A DNA stretch of 64,000 nucleotides from Lepidostoma basale (GCA_022606425.2 JAHDVF020001020.1:186001-250000); one strand, 5' to 3'; positions 21,313 through 32,239 are shown, counted from the first letter of the stretch. The notes: generated from the sequence alone by a model not told the origin. Numbers and translations are program-made.

Positions 21313-22345
21313 ATAATTATTTCCTATTAGTACATTGTTAACAGGAACATAATTTGTTGTGACTATTAACTATGTTATATTTATATTGCTACGCGCGGGG
21401 CTTACATTTATTTGTTGACATAATTTATGCCTCTTTATACTGGATTTAGGAAAAATTCTACAGAATAAAAGAAGAAGACTTTTGAATTCAGTCTTATTTA
21501 GGTGCGGAGTTACTCCAAGAGCGTTACTTCATTGATATATTTGCCTTAAGATAATCGACAATACGGTCCGCAGATTCTTTAGTACATTTTCCTCGGTTTC
21601 TTCTTTTACTTTTCACCTTTAAAAATCTTATTCGCTTGAATGTATTGGTTTGTTCGCTGGGTGGCGCACTAATGACTGCCCCCATTCGTTACAAGTGATC
21701 CGTAAAGAGCGAATAAAATAACAATAAATCAAACCCAACAATAAAAGTGTACGCGTTATCTATATAAGCAACATTTCAAATTATGTGTTTAATTTATCAC
21801 TTTTTATTATTTCGATTATATTTCGGTAGCTTTTGTATAGTCGCGTTTTCTGAAATTATTCTTCGAGGTCTCCTCTTCAATTTTGTTCGTTTTCTTCCTC
21901 CGTCTAACTGTAGTCGATATATTGAAATAAATGGTTTGGAATTCATTATTCATAATGGTCTGTTGCCAAAACACGAGAGGAATGCGCTTTTTGTTCGCTT
22001 TTTAACAGGAAATTGGTCGACTGAACATTTTTAAGGGTATACAAAACACAAAAATGTTTCTCCAACAACGAAATTTATAATAATTGGTACAAAAAATTCA
22101 GAGATAAACTTTTCGGGTTTCAAAGGAGGTGCGCAGAAATTGCGCATAATTATTCGAAATTTGAATTATTTTAAATTTAATTTTCCAAAACGTTGTCTTT
22201 CTGTTTCATTTTATAATTCTTATTAAAAAAATACGATTAACATTAAAAAAAAGATAACTGATGGTTGCGGTTTTATTATGGTAAAACTCTATTATATAAT
22301 TAATGTTTAATGAAAGTTCGAATGCTTTTTGGTTTAAATTTGATT
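21313..22345. other. Spacer, nothing recognised
   Basis: The frame 21783-22034 (plus, 83 residues) has no motif. The rest is AT-rich. Confidence 0.35.
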
Positions 22346-22585
22346 GACTTAACTGACTAACTAACTAACCATCGTGTCATGCACTCGCGTCGATTTCTTT
22401 GACTCCTCACATGGCCGACATTCAATATTTGATTTATTTGATCATGCCACGTTTTCTTCGGTATTCCTCTATTTCCAGTTCCTTTTAGATCGTTAACATA
22501 TAATTGTTGTACCATTCTTTCTTTCCATATGTCCAAATCATCTTAATTATCCTTTCATTATTTTGTTCATAACACCATCATTGAT
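22346..22585 (-). mobile_element. RTE1 LINE fragment, GTTA tail, deleted terminus
   Basis: The tail CTAACTAACTAACCATC is followed directly by GTGTCATGCACTCGCGTCGA, so the last 25 codons of the ORF are deleted. The remainder corresponds to the RSRGRPRKTWHDQINQ to MERM region, with stops. Confidence 0.8.
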
Positions 22586-22799
22586 TGATTTATGTACAAA
22601 AATATATTAAAAAAAAAAAGTGACAAATTTGATTTTATATTTATGTACTCGTATATGAATAAATCAACGTAAAACCAAAAAGCAATCTAGCTTTCATTAT
22701 CATAAATTAAAAAAAAAAGGTTATGACTTTTCACAATTCTCATGAATTTTGTTGACCTTTTTAATCATTAGCGAATTAAGAGATGCACATATTGTATAT

Positions 22800-22872
22800 T
22801 TACAATTTTTTTTTCATTATAATATTTTATGTGATTGACATGTTTTGCCTGTCCAATGCATTATCGAATTTT
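22800..22872 (-). repeat. Foldback MITE family A, half copy 5
   Basis: GATTGACATGTTTTGCC and CATTATCGAATTTTA mark one arm. The other arm is missing. Confidence 0.5.
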
Positions 22873-23516
22873 ACAATTAAAAAGGTTTTTAAAATACCAG
22901 ATATAATTATTATTATTTTTTTAAATCTGAGCGAATATCGTCCGTGCAAATTTTAACAGATTAAAATATTTCTGATATCATTATTTAGGCAACATCCCCA
23001 TTCAATTATTTTTTTCAAAGTAGATCAGCATCAAAAATCACGCATGATTTGATTCGTTATTTTAATGAGACGCGATTTGAATACAGAGTACTAAGGCGCG
23101 AGGAGGGGGTCCGAGGCGGGTGTTGTCAGGATAGCATTGATACGGGCTTGTTATTCCTCTCACGGGCTGGATGTTTAGAGACGGCCCTATCCGTCAGCCG
23201 GGGCTGTCAGCGATTCCCGATATTCGGGGAAAATTCCCCGCAAGATGCCGTGACGGTTATCATATTACACATTACCGAAGACGTTGGCGGAATCTCCTAA
23301 AGTTCTATTTCTGGACACCCACCCACAGCCCGGGTTTCTCATTCTTATTTCAAGATTTTAAGATGAGTGAATGGGCAATAAAAAATGTTAATATTCAGAG
23401 TTCTGAAATTGTTGAAATTGAAATAAACGCCAAATATTTAAAGTGTCCTTTAAGATAAAATATCTTATAAAGCAAAATATATATAAATATAACGATTAAT
23501 AATATTAATTTTAAAC
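22873..23516. other. Unassigned stretch with a GC-rich patch at 23080-23340
   Basis: Two overlapping plus frames (23049-23300 and 23171-23458) cross the patch, and neither shows a known domain. A short inverted pair, ATTCGGGGAAAATTCCCCG, lies near 23221-23240. No second copy was seen. Confidence 0.3.
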
Positions 23517-23765
23517 TTATTGAACGCTTAGGCATTAACACCGTGGAGTTCCATAGTAATATACTTAGAAAATTCAAAATAATTTTATTTAATCCACTAA
23601 TTATTAAAAATACATAAAAAAACACGACATGTTTCAGAAGATACATTAAATTGTAAAAATATAATGAAAAATATAATGAAAACTAAACAAAGAAAGACTA
23701 ATATAAAAACGCATTTAAAATTCGATACAATAATTCAAATTTAAAAATTAACGTGGACTATTTGT
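23517..23765 (-). repeat. Repeat family F, copy 1 (single arm)
   Basis: Begins TTGAACGCTTAGGCATTAAC with a degraded palindrome, then AAATACATAAAAAAACACGA and CATGTTTCAGAAGATACATT, then AAACTAAACAAAGAAAGACT and AAAAACGCATTTAAAATTCG. The same order occurs at 24390-24600. Confidence 0.7.
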
Positions 23766-24389
23766 TATATGCACTAAAAATATTTTATTAACAGTAAGAA
23801 CTAATAAATAATATTTAATAATAATAACGCATGATGATGATATAAAAAAAAAATGTAATTTAGAATTTTTTTACCATTAATAAAATCTTAATACATATAT
23901 ACAAATTCTCCTTCAAACTAAATAGAGTAATTCCACAATGTTTACGCCTTAAGTTCTAATGAACTTATTTTTTTTTGAAACTTTTCCTTTGTTATATTGA
24001 TACCAATAAATTTTAAATAAAAGTAGCCTCCATTTGAAAATACAAATTTTGGACCACCTTGTATAAACTTAATATAATGTGACCTTCGTATAAATAATAA
24101 ACATACATAAGTAACAAGTTCGTACAACCTGTATATTCATTATGGACGTAAACAACATGCATGATGTATTGAAGGAATTTGTATGCAAGGGATCATTCTC
24201 CCTGATGGCTCACGGGAGTGGGTCCAGAATACAGGCGGGCGGGAGAATACTAACCAGCACTGTTTGACAAACATGAACTTTATTCCGCTTGTATGTTGGT
24301 ACATATCTACATATACGTATAGCCTCGGTTAGTATTGACTTTACTAGCTTAAAGCGTTTATATAATAATTAAATGAAACAATATTTTAT
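23766..24389. other. AT-rich spacer, nothing recognised
   Basis: Short frame 23942-24127 (minus) without motif. A GC-richer patch at 24180-24250 has no recognisable content. Confidence 0.35.
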
Positions 24390-24945
24390 TTACGAAATTG
24401 AAAAAACTTTGTTTAATCCACTAGTTATTAAAAAAATATATTAAAAAAACACGACATGTTTTGGAGGATACCTCCATTTTCAGGTGTAAACATATAATAA
24501 AAACTAAACAAAGAAAGACTAATATAAAAACGCATTTAAAATTCGATACAATAAATCAAAATTTAAAATTTACCTGGGCTATTAGGAACTTATATCAAAT
24601 AACCCAGCTTAATTTTTAAATTAGAATTATTGTTTCGAATTTTAAATGTGTTTTTATTTTTTCTTTTAAATGTGCCTTTCTTTGTTTATTTTTATTATAA
24701 TATATTTTCACACCTGAAGTTTTTTTTTTTTTAGGGTAACAAACAGTGAATAAGGAAATATATAAAAATACACAAAGAAGTACTCAAATAAGGCCAATTA
24801 CATGTTACCACAAAATAAATGAAGTTGGAGGTATCCTCCAAAATATGTCGTGGTTTTTTAATTTTTTGTGGATTAAACAAAGTTATTTTAAATTTTCTAA
24901 GTATATTACTATGGAATTCCAGTGTTAATGCCTTAGCGTTCAATT
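24390..24945. repeat. Repeat family F, foldback copy with two arms
   Basis: The left arm (24390-24600) and right arm (24600-24945) are inverted copies, from ACTTTGTTTAATCCAC to GTGGATTAAACAAAGT and the terminal GGAATTCCAGTGTTAATGCC. The right arm is interrupted at about 24733-24825 by a short unrelated segment bounded by GGTAACA and TGTTACC. The left arm carries a hammerhead-like block. Confidence 0.7.
24449..24487 (-). ncRNA. Hammerhead-like motif (family F)
   Basis: Minus strand: stem I ACAC (24487-24484) pairs with GTGT (24452-24449) over four positions. The core is CTGAAAA, then an extra T, a perfect 5-bp stem II GGAGG/CCTCC around TAT, AAAAC, AT and GTC. Helices are intact but two core residues differ from CUGANGA...GAAA (G8 and G12 to A). 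The copy at 50496-50533 keeps CTGAAGA and GAAAC with the same ACAC/GTGT stem I but has a damaged stem II. Confidence 0.55.
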
Positions 24946-25045
24946 AAAACGATATTGTTTAAATAATTCCACGTTCGTCTTTATTTCGATAGTGACCGGT
25001 TTGGCCAGGTTCGATAGTATCGAAAGACTGGTCTGTCGATGCGTA
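24946..25045 (-). repeat. Hammerhead repeat family G, copy 3 (relic)
   Basis: TAGTGACCGGTTTGGCCAGG and AGACTGGTCTGTCGATG match family G. The core and GAAAC box are both mutated (CTTTCGA, CAAAC). Confidence 0.5.
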
Positions 25046-25265
25046 TTTCAGTAAAATCATTCGATTTCAGTAAAATCTTTCGATTATCTAAGTTTTCATT
25101 AAAAATTTCAGTAAAGAGATTTTAGTAAAATCATTCGATTATCTAAAAGCTTTTATAATTTAGATTATAATTTCTATTGTAATTTAATCATTTAGATTTT
25201 TATTTAAATTGTAATTTAATCATCAAGATTGTAACACTTCATTAGTAAGCGTGTATATTATAAAA

Positions 25266-25310
25266 CTAGCTGACCCGGCAACGCTTCGCTATTGCTATAT
25301 TAGAGTATAT
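25266..25310. repeat. Possible Helitron-like terminus
   Basis: ACTAGCTGACCCGGCAACGC resembles a terminus I associate with widespread arthropod non-autonomous repeats. With the Helitron helicase scrap 600 bp downstream it may mark one end of a Helitron. A possible opposite end lies near 28480-28502 (CTGCCTTTTATTTATATAG). From memory only, so low confidence. Confidence 0.3.
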
Positions 25311-25879
25311 AAATACACCCAATATATATTAAAGAAATACAATTAAAGTTCAATATCAATTATTTTATTGGATAAAATGACATGTGTATAGGTGTAAGAA
25401 TGTGTGTATCCTAATTCAGTTCATATCTTTAAAACATTTGTTTAATCCAAGTAAACTTGCTGTGAACTTGAATAATACTAATGTGAATTGAACAATTGAA
25501 GGCTGGGCATTACCAAGGTGGCAAGTTTACAAAAAGTCTGAAATGAGTTTTTGATGCCAATTGGTCTTAAACATAGCTGTGCAAAAGCGCGTTATGATTT
25601 AATAATATAGTGTAGTTAAAACGTTACCCTAAAGATACCACCCAAAAAAAAGTTAATATTTATCTTTTTCAGCTTTATTTTTAAACCATTTTTATAACGT
25701 CCAGTCTTAATTTTTTCCTTAATATTTTAAGTGAAATTAAAAAAACAAATAAATATACTATATCACATTTGCATAAAACATTCATACATATATCATTCAA
25801 GGTCTTAATAATGCTCTTAGAAATACAATGTTTAGAGAAACAAAAGTCTTGATTTTGATGTCCATTAGATGAAGCTAAT

Positions 25880-26020
25880 AATGCACATTCACTTAACCAA
25901 TGACGAAATTTGTAAATTTGTGTGATGTCTGGAAATATACATTGAATCAATTCTCCTTTCGAGTGTGATTCTACAGAAATCAGTTGATAATTTAAAGCAT
26001 TCATTCCATACAATGAACAT
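25880..26020 (-). pseudogene. Helitron-type Pif1-like helicase scrap
   Basis: Minus-strand translation within 25681-26013: KGELIQCIFPDITQIYKFRH then WLSECALLASSN. This matches the FPDI...WLSERAILAxxN segment conserved in Helitron RepHel helicases, which unwind DNA during rolling-circle transposition. The frame after the match turns into unrelated residues, so only about 40 codons are informative. An RTE2 fragment follows at 26085. Confidence 0.6.
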
Positions 26021-26084
26021 TCATTGTTGCAGAATTTTACCCATTCCAGAAATATTTAAAATGTTGCATGTAGGTGTTTCAATG

Positions 26085-26565
26085 TTTTGTATCATCATCA
26101 TCATGAGCCTATATCCGTTCACTCCTGGGCGTAGGCCTCCTCCATCTGATTCAATGTCTGTCGATCCTGGGCAACACGCATCCAATGTCGTCCCTCCATC
26201 GAAGTTGAGGACGTCCCGGGTTTCGGGTTACAGTTCATCTATCATCAGGGCTGCAAGCGGCATGCCATTTTAGCGCTGCCACTCTTCCGATGATGTCCGA
26301 CACTCCTGTTCTGCCTCTAATAGTGGAATTAAACCAATTAATCCAACCTGTACATACCATTTCAAAATTAGTTCATAAATATAACAATCTGTCTTGCACA
26401 TATCGAGGTGTGGGATCCATCTATGCCAGTATCTTGCGTTGCGTGCCCTATCTCACGACATCTTCCACCTTGGAGATATCGTGGATAGCCGTGTTCCTCA
26501 CTCTATCTCAAAGAGTCTTTCCTGGTATCATCCTTAGCGTCGGCATCTCTGCAAAAATCAAATAA
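26085..26565 (-). mobile_element. RTE2-like LINE 3' portion with (ATG)n tail
   Basis: The low-coordinate end reads CATCATCATCATGAGCC, the complement of an ATG microsatellite tail. Above it the minus strand encodes degraded segments such as RVAALKWHA, GRPQLRWRDDI and EDVVR. Stops and frame changes are numerous. Confidence 0.75.
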
Positions 26566-26772
26566 TTATATTAAAATGAGCAGTATATTAAAAAAAAAAA
26601 CACTCGAGGCTCTTGATCGATCATTGTAAGATTGGCGTGGGAACGTCAGACCATTTGGAAATGTTATATTACTGGATTTTTCCAACTGAGGCAGCTAATG
26701 CTGTATGTAAGGATATGTTTACCTATCACAGCATTTTTTTTTCAGAGAAAAACTAAAACAGCTGAAGTAAAT

Positions 26773-26862
26773 CGTCTAATCCAAAAGATATAGGTTATCG
26801 CCCGTCTAATCCAAAAGATATAGGTTATCGCCCGTCTAATCCAAAAGATATAGGTTATCGCC
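26773..26862 (+). repeat. Exact tandem array, 3 units of 30 bp
   Basis: The unit begins CGTCTAATCCAAAAGATATA. It starts at 26773, 26803 and 26833, and I see no difference between units, which implies recent slippage or duplication. There are no spacers, so it is not a CRISPR array. Confidence 0.95.
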
Positions 26863-27290
26863 CTGCCAGAACAATTTTACATTAAAATAACATTATTAAA
26901 ATAGATTATACCAATTCATAGAATTGTTACTTAGAATTTAACGTTTTTCCATGTAGAGTCATAACATAACCTAAAATAATACGTAAGTAAAACGATATAT
27001 AATTTCATTTCTATTCGATATAATTTGGAACTACAACTTTGAAATATGTAATGCGGAAATATAATCTGTATTCATTTCAACGGCAAAATAGAATAAACTG
27101 AAGATATATATGAATTAGAAATATAAATATTTTACTTACTAAACAGTAACACGCAAATCATTTTTTTGACAGATCAGAGATAGGGATGGGCAATCCGCTC
27201 ACGAGTCGACTCAAAGATTCGAATCTTTTTGGTGAGCGGGTGAGCGATGATCCATAAAAAAAGAGCGGCAGCTCAATGATCCGCTAGGTC

Positions 27291-27440
27291 AGGGGGGTCG
27301 GCAAACTTATTAGCCAAAGAGCCAAATGCGTACTTTACAACGATTTAAAAAAAAATTGAGAGCCAAATATGTTTATTGATTTAGATAACCTTTATTATAA
27401 TTTTTGCACTTCATTCAATTACGGGTACACTGAATAAAAC
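27291..27440 (+). mobile_element. Second hAT-like end nested in the first
   Basis: CAGGGGGGTCGGCAAACTTA then AGCCAAAGAGCCAAATG has the look of a hAT terminus (CAGGG...GGCAAAC). The opposite end was not found. Confidence 0.45.
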
Positions 27441-27830
27441 ATTATTTCATACTTCTTCCTGTGATGAAGGCGACCAGCCTTCTCTCCATCTCTTTGGTGG
27501 TCATCCTGGTGGTCGACGGCCCTCTGGAGTCTCTTGCATCACGATATTAGGAATTCTTGCTGGATCCATTCTCTCGATGTCTCTGCCTACTCCATCTCAC
27601 TATGTCTTCAATGTTGCAGGATTTGCGAATTTATTCGTTGGGTATCCTATCTCTAACGGTTCTCCCCACAATAGGTCGCAGTCTGGTTCTGACAGTGTCT
27701 GCTCTTGCTTTGATTCCGTATGTTATTATGGGCGTGATGCATGTTTGTTTGTTGTTATTCTTAATTTTAGGCACAATTCCAGGTTCTCATCAATAAGACG
27801 ACTTCGTAGTTTACTCTTGTTAAAATTCCG
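27440..27830 (-). mobile_element. RTE2-like LINE fragment inside the hAT element
   Basis: Minus strand, with frame changes: TYGIKARADTVRTRLR, GRTVRDRIPNE, NIEDIVRWSRQRHRENG, then GRRP-like and KEMERR segments. This is the C-terminal region of RTE-type LINE proteins (a YxxETRADT, TLRDRIR, DVVRW, RPPKRWxE order). The plus-strand frames at 27557-27834 are antisense shadows. Confidence 0.7.
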
Positions 27831-28191
27831 GTGAATCGTATATTATTGCAAAAGAGTCGACTGTTTTTAAGGGATCTGAGCTGAATGGTTCCGCTCAGTA
27901 AAGTGAGCCGATTCTTCTTGATAATTATCGAGTCGTTTGTCAAAAAAGTTGTTTGTCGTTGTGAATTTTTTTTTTAGCTCATCAACAAAAAATTTATCCT
28001 GGTGAATTTTTTTTTTTACCGGAATCAACTTTTTTGGTCGAGGAGCAAAAAAAAAAAGGTCACTAAAATAATTTCAAACTTTGAACGACTCAAAATGGTG
28101 AACCGTGGATCGTTAAAAAGAGTCGGCTCACTTTGCTGAGCGGAACCGTTCAGATCAGATCCCTGAGATGAGTCGTTTTGCCCATCCCTAT

Positions 28192-28570
28192 ACGTGCGTA
28201 TATTTTTCAGTTCAAAAGAGCGACTAATTTCATATTTGACCACGCAAAGAGTCAAAAAAGCCACTAATTTGCATCTTATCACGCCAAGCGAATATAGACT
28301 CTAAACATGAAGGTCTATACTCGCTCGCACTACGAAAATTTATAAATTTACAAAGTTAATTAGAGCTCGATTAATAACAAAAATATGCCTATGACCACCG
28401 CCGTCTATCTATTAATGAAGTGTATCAATTTGAAAACGATCTGCTCAGGAATAACCCCGGAATCAGTCCACACACAGAGCGAAACTGCCTTTTATTTATA
28501 TAGATGTAAATCTAAGGTTTTTATTATTTTATAAAATTGCATAAGGATTTTTCATGATTTAAGACACTAT
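28192..28570. other. Spacer, unassigned
   Basis: No gene or shared repeat, apart from the possible Helitron-like end near 28480-28502. Confidence 0.35.
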
Positions 28571-28574
28571 TGTT

Positions 28575-28720
28575 TCCATATTTGAGTTTATTTTCTAGAG
28601 AAGTTTCGAAGATTGCACGCCTTCATCATTGGTGGAACGATATGTATATCTTTATTCCATTCTGCAAAATTTTCTGCGAGACCTTCGAAGCATGTCTAGA
28701 AAAATAAGCTCAATAGTGAA
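28575..28720. repeat. Foldback family O with GAAAC box
   Basis: TGAGTTTATTTTCTAGAGAA (28582 onward) is inverted near 28686-28715 (CATGTCTAGAAAAATAAGCT). The minus strand of the left arm has AATGATGAAG, a CTTC stem partner, then GAAAC, resembling the hammerhead layout. The match is imperfect. Confidence 0.4.
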
Positions 28721-28794
28721 AAAGATATTTTAATTCATAAAAAAATACAAACCGAAAGCATTTAAAACAAAATACACGATCAAATAATCAAATG

Positions 28795-28965
28795 TTGAAG
28801 GTTGGCCAAGTACATAAGTAGTCGGAAGAATCGACGTGCGTATTTGACTTGCTGTATGCATATGAAGGAATCTAGTAAGGCGTGTCTGAATAGAGTAATG
28901 TGGCGTCCATTCTCTCTGCTTACTTCTGCAGAAAAAGCATGATGGTTTGTTCGTTTTGTTTGTTG
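28795..28965 (+). mobile_element. RTE1 LINE 3' end, GTTT tail
   Basis: Corresponds to KVGHVRSRKNRRACM through SAYPC-like end and GCATGATGGTTTGTTCGTTT. Several point mutations and small deletions. Confidence 0.8.
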
Positions 28966-29075
28966 GAATTAATTTGTTGAAATAATGTTCATTAGAGCGC
29001 AAGTCAGGTCTAAGTAATTTTTTTCAAAAAAATGATTTTTTTGAAATTAAGAAATGTGGAAATTCGAAGAATTTG

Positions 29076-29295
29076 CTATACTACAGACATTGTTAGATAG
29101 AGGCGCCAAAAGCGAAGATAGTAGAACGAGCGTGTCTCCTGTATGCCAGAAAATATGATCTTAAACCTAGCCCTAGACAATCTACCGGAGGGTGGCCGAC
29201 CATCGAAGAGAGAGGGAGAGAGTTGGCAGTCCAAATCCCAAGAGGACAGAAATGCAACCAGCAAGAGATTATCAGACATATAAAAATAAAAATAA
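29076..29295 (+). mobile_element. Dispersed LINE-like repeat R4, copy 1
   Basis: Inverse of 49690-49900. Shared blocks include TGTATGCCAGAAAATATGAT, GAGAGTTGGCAGTCCAAAT and CCCAAGAGGACAGAAATGCA. Plus-strand translation fragments (DLKP, TGGWPTIEERGRELAVQIPR) suggest the C-terminus of a LINE protein. RTE1 with a CAA-complement tail lies next to it. Confidence 0.6.
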
Positions 29296-29327
29296 TATTA
29301 AGAAGATTATAAAAATTAAAATGTATA

Positions 29328-30603
29328 AACAACAACAACAACAACAAACCATCACGCCGTTTCCCCGCAGGGGTAGGCAGAGAAAATGGACCGCCACACT
29401 ACTCTATCCTGGCACACCTCTCTAGCTTCCTCCACATTCATACATCGAGTCATACACGCACGTCGATTTTTCCGGCTTCTGACATGACCAACTTTTAATA
29501 TTTGGTTAATATGGTCATGCCATGTTTTTCTCGGTCTACCTCGACTCCTTACTCCATTTACATTGTTAACGTATACTTTTTTAACCATTCTTTCTTCACC
29601 CATGCGCTCCATATGTCCGAACCAACGCAGTGAACCTTTCATAATTTTGTTCATAATACCTTCTTTCGCTCTACATTCCTTCCTAATATCAGCATTTGGG
29701 ATTCTGTCGTACATCGTTCTACCACACATACGTCTTAGGGATCTCATCTCTACCGCATTTATTCTGCTCTCATCTTTCTTCTGCCAGTTCCATGCTTCGC
29801 TTCCATACATAAGGGTTGGAACCAGAACTCCATTGTGAATGGCCATTTTCGCTTTCATTGATAAATTCTTGTTTCCAATAACTACTTTTAAAGCTCCATT
29901 CGCTTTGTTACCCGCACCAACCCTTCTTTCAATATCACTGTCCGTTCGGCCATCCGCTGTGAACATGCTACCTAAATACACAAATTCGCTCACCTGTTCC
30001 AAGTTCTCTTCATTTACACTTATATTACAAACTGTCATTTGCTCTTCCCTTTCAAAAACTAACACCTTTGACTTTCCGACATTCATCATTAAATCATTCG
30101 ACTTGCATACCTCATACATTCTCGACACCAAGACTTGTAATTCGTCCGCACTATCCGCAACGAGATCGGCGTCGTCCGCGTAAAGCAGACAGTTTACAGA
30201 CAGATCACTCATCTTAGCACCAGCATTTATACCTTTAAGTTCATTCATACACTTGTCCATGTACAGATTGAACAACCATGGGGACATCACGCAGCCCTGC
30301 TTAACACCCTTCGTGATATCAAACCAGGGCGTGATGTCCCCATTTACCCTAACACTGGCAGTGCTCCCTTTATTATTTTTGTGCTCACTCCGTATTCGGA
30401 CAAGATTGACCACAGTTTTTCTCTGTTCACTCGATCATAGGCTTTTTGCAAATCGACAAACGCACAGAAAAGCTTACGGTTTTTGGCCATAAACTTCTCC
30501 GCAAGCGTTCGAAGTGCAAAAATCTGATCCATACAATCTCTTCCGGTCATAAAAGCGCCTTGAACATCCCATACTCTTTCAGTCGTCGTCTTTTTTACTC
30601 TTT
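29328..30603 (-). mobile_element. RTE1 LINE, longest copy, GTT tail
   Basis: The tail is (CAA)n on the forward strand at 29328-29349, that is (TTG)n on the coding strand. The 5' truncation point near 30603 abuts hammerhead family G copy 1. This copy extends further 5' than the 15.9-kb copy, to the segment RVWDVQGAFMTGRDCMDQIF. Confidence 0.93.
29352..30550 (-). pseudogene. RTE1 reverse transcriptase, frameshifted
   Basis: Two frames cover it. 30344-30550 holds GRDCMDQIFALR and FVDLQKAYDRVNREKLW. 29352-30413 holds GVKQGCVMSPWLFNLY, LLYADDADLVADS (catalytic YADD), YLGSMFTADG, VLVPTLMYGSEAW, LRWFGHMERM, RSRGRPRKTWHDHINQ and AYPCGETA. The break is near 30367-30375, where about five codons before GSTASVRVN are missing and the frame shifts. 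No endonuclease domain remains. LINE polymerase by family knowledge; inactive by sequence. Confidence 0.92.
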
Positions 30604-30604
30604 C

Positions 30605-30830
30605 TATTAAATAATAATTAAATAAAACGATGTTTTTTAACTACTTCCACTTTTGTCTTTATTTAGACAGCGACCGGTTTCGCCAGGCTCGCTGGCATCG
30701 ACAGACTGGTAACACTATTGTAAACTTAGTCCTTTATATACATACAGATCAGGGGTGGTAAACATGATTCAATACAAAAATAATCTTTTTCTGAATTTAA
30801 CTATTGGTATTACAGGTATTCTTGGAGGTT
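30605..30830 (-). repeat. Hammerhead repeat family G, copy 1
   Basis: Best copy of family G (see 19640-19845). On the minus strand it runs from the TTGGTATTACAGG-complement end through CTGATCTGTATGTATATAAA, the hammerhead block and TAAATAAAGACAAAAGTGG to GTTAAAAAACATCG. Confidence 0.8.
30668..30708 (-). ncRNA. Hammerhead-like ribozyme motif (family G)
   Basis: Minus strand: stem I CAGT (30708-30705) pairs with GCTG (30671-30668) over four positions. The core is CTGTCGA (30704-30698), then an extra T, a perfect 5-bp stem II GCCAG/CTGGC around CGAGC (30696-30682), GAAAC (30681-30677), CG and GTC (30674-30672). The core has U where the consensus has A6, the same variant as family E, and this may prevent cleavage. 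Confidence 0.6.
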
Positions 30831-31163
30831 CGTATTTAATACAATGGGTTTTTATTTTTATTATCTCTTACATATTCATATATAATGTTTGAAAAATGGT
30901 AATTTTGTTTTAATTATTACTGAATTTAAATATTATATGTTATAATTCTTGGTCCGCGGCACAAAAAACAAAGTTGTTTAATTTAACAGTCTAAGAAATT
31001 ATTTTCCTTTTATATTTTTGAGTATTGAAAAGTTCGACTATGTAATTTATCTTACGTCTCTATATTTATCCAAAATAGTGTATTCAAAATAAGGGTAAGT
31101 AAGTATATACTATATGTATGTCGTAGCAATCACATACCATTAATTTCCTTAAGCCCTGTGACT
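30831..31163. other. AT-rich spacer, nothing recognised
   Basis: No motif seen. Confidence 0.4.
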
Positions 31164-31385
31164 GGTAGATAATTAAATGATCTATTTGGAGAGTGATAAC
31201 AAAAAGATGAGGCGGGTCTGCTGAGACAGGCAGTCTTCATGCGGTGGACGCTTAGATCCATTGAGTTCCCGCAGACCTCGGGCCTGTGACGTCATTGGCA
31301 GTGACGTGTGACCCGTGTCACAAAATGGCGGGCATATGATATATCTAATCGCCTCATTTCAGGGGTAGATAATTATTATTTATTA
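31164..31385. mobile_element. About 200-bp GC-rich insertion with 12-bp target duplication
   Basis: GGTAGATAATTA occurs at 31164-31175 and 31374-31385. The 198 bp between are GC-richer (tracts such as GCAGACCTCGGGCCTGTGAC) and bounded near the ends by ATGAGGCG and CGCCTCAT. A direct repeat of this length suggests a retrotransposed short element (SINE-like). A convincing tRNA-type A/B box is not visible. Confidence 0.5.
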
Positions 31386-32150
31386 CCACATTATTTAGTG
31401 TATATAATGTAGAACAATACGTCATTAAGGTGACCCTAACTCAGAGGATAGATCATGAGCCAGAAATAGAAGGGTGGATGGTTGAGAGGGATGGAGGATG
31501 TAATATATTGGTTGTTCCATGAGGAGTTTTGTTTTCAATAAAGGCACAAGAGGCAAAGAAGAAGACACACAATAATTTGTTTTGGCAATAGAATATACTG
31601 GCGTTCCCCCCTATAAGAAAACTTCAAACAAAACTTTAAACATCGTTGAGTTGTTTGAATTGAAACAGACAAAGAGTTATTGTATCGCAAATATATTTTA
31701 ACGTTGCACAAAATAAAATAATAATTATAACTCATACAAAAGCCTTATAAAAAACGTTTTTTCACATAAATAAATATTATGTTATTGTTGGTTTTATGGA
31801 CCGTTTTTATATTATTATTAAGTAAATTAGAAAGTTTGACTTTCATTTTAAAGTGAAATAAAATTACTAAATTATTTAGTAGGTGCGGGATGGAATTGTA
31901 CAAAATAAGTAGAAGACAATTTGTGTATGTCTTATACTATTGCCTTATTTCACTTGATTTGAGTATGTTGAAGGGTGGTGCAAAATAATTGCATTACCAG
32001 TATGACAAACTTAGTATATACAATAAAAGTGTCTAATCTGATATAATACATGTTTAAAAACTTTCGAATTTGAAACACAACACCATATATTTTCAATTTA
32101 ATTTAAATTAAAGTGGAAAATACACAGTGTTGTTTTTCAAATACCAAAGT
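31386..32150. other. AT-rich spacer, nothing recognised
   Basis: The minus frame 31535-31735 has no motif. Confidence 0.4.
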
Positions 32151-32190
32151 TTTTACACTGGAATTTCCCAGTGTTAACGCCTTAAAACCA
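32151..32190. repeat. Terminal motif of repeat family F with 7-bp dyad
   Basis: ACACTGG (32155-32161) and CCAGTGT (32168-32174) flank AATTTC, followed by TAACGCCTT, the inverse of the family F end. The dyad differs in sequence from the other copies but is again self-complementary. Confidence 0.55.
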
Positions 32191-32239
32191 AATAATATAT
32201 GTTGTTTTACGTATTACTACTATTATAAATTAAATTGTA

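Larger units (their letters stand above)
27180..28191. mobile_element. hAT-like DNA transposon with terminal and subterminal inverted repeats
   Basis: The ends ATAGGGATGGGCAA (27180-27193) and TTGCCCATCCCTAT (28178-28191) are perfectly inverted. TAGGGATGGGC is a typical hAT-type start. A roughly 60-bp subterminal inverted pair (27852-27915 with 28115-28175) repeats GGTTCCGCTCAG and AAAGTGAGCCGA. No transposase remains. The interior holds a second hAT-like end (27291 onward) and a LINE fragment. An 8-bp target duplication is not evident. Confidence 0.7.

Noticed and set aside
26773..26862. CRISPR-like repeat
   Set aside because: Units are contiguous with no spacers, and the genome is eukaryotic; it is a simple tandem array.
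29563..30492. Several plus-strand frames of 79-114 residues
   Set aside because: Antisense shadows of the RTE1 copy at 29328-30603.
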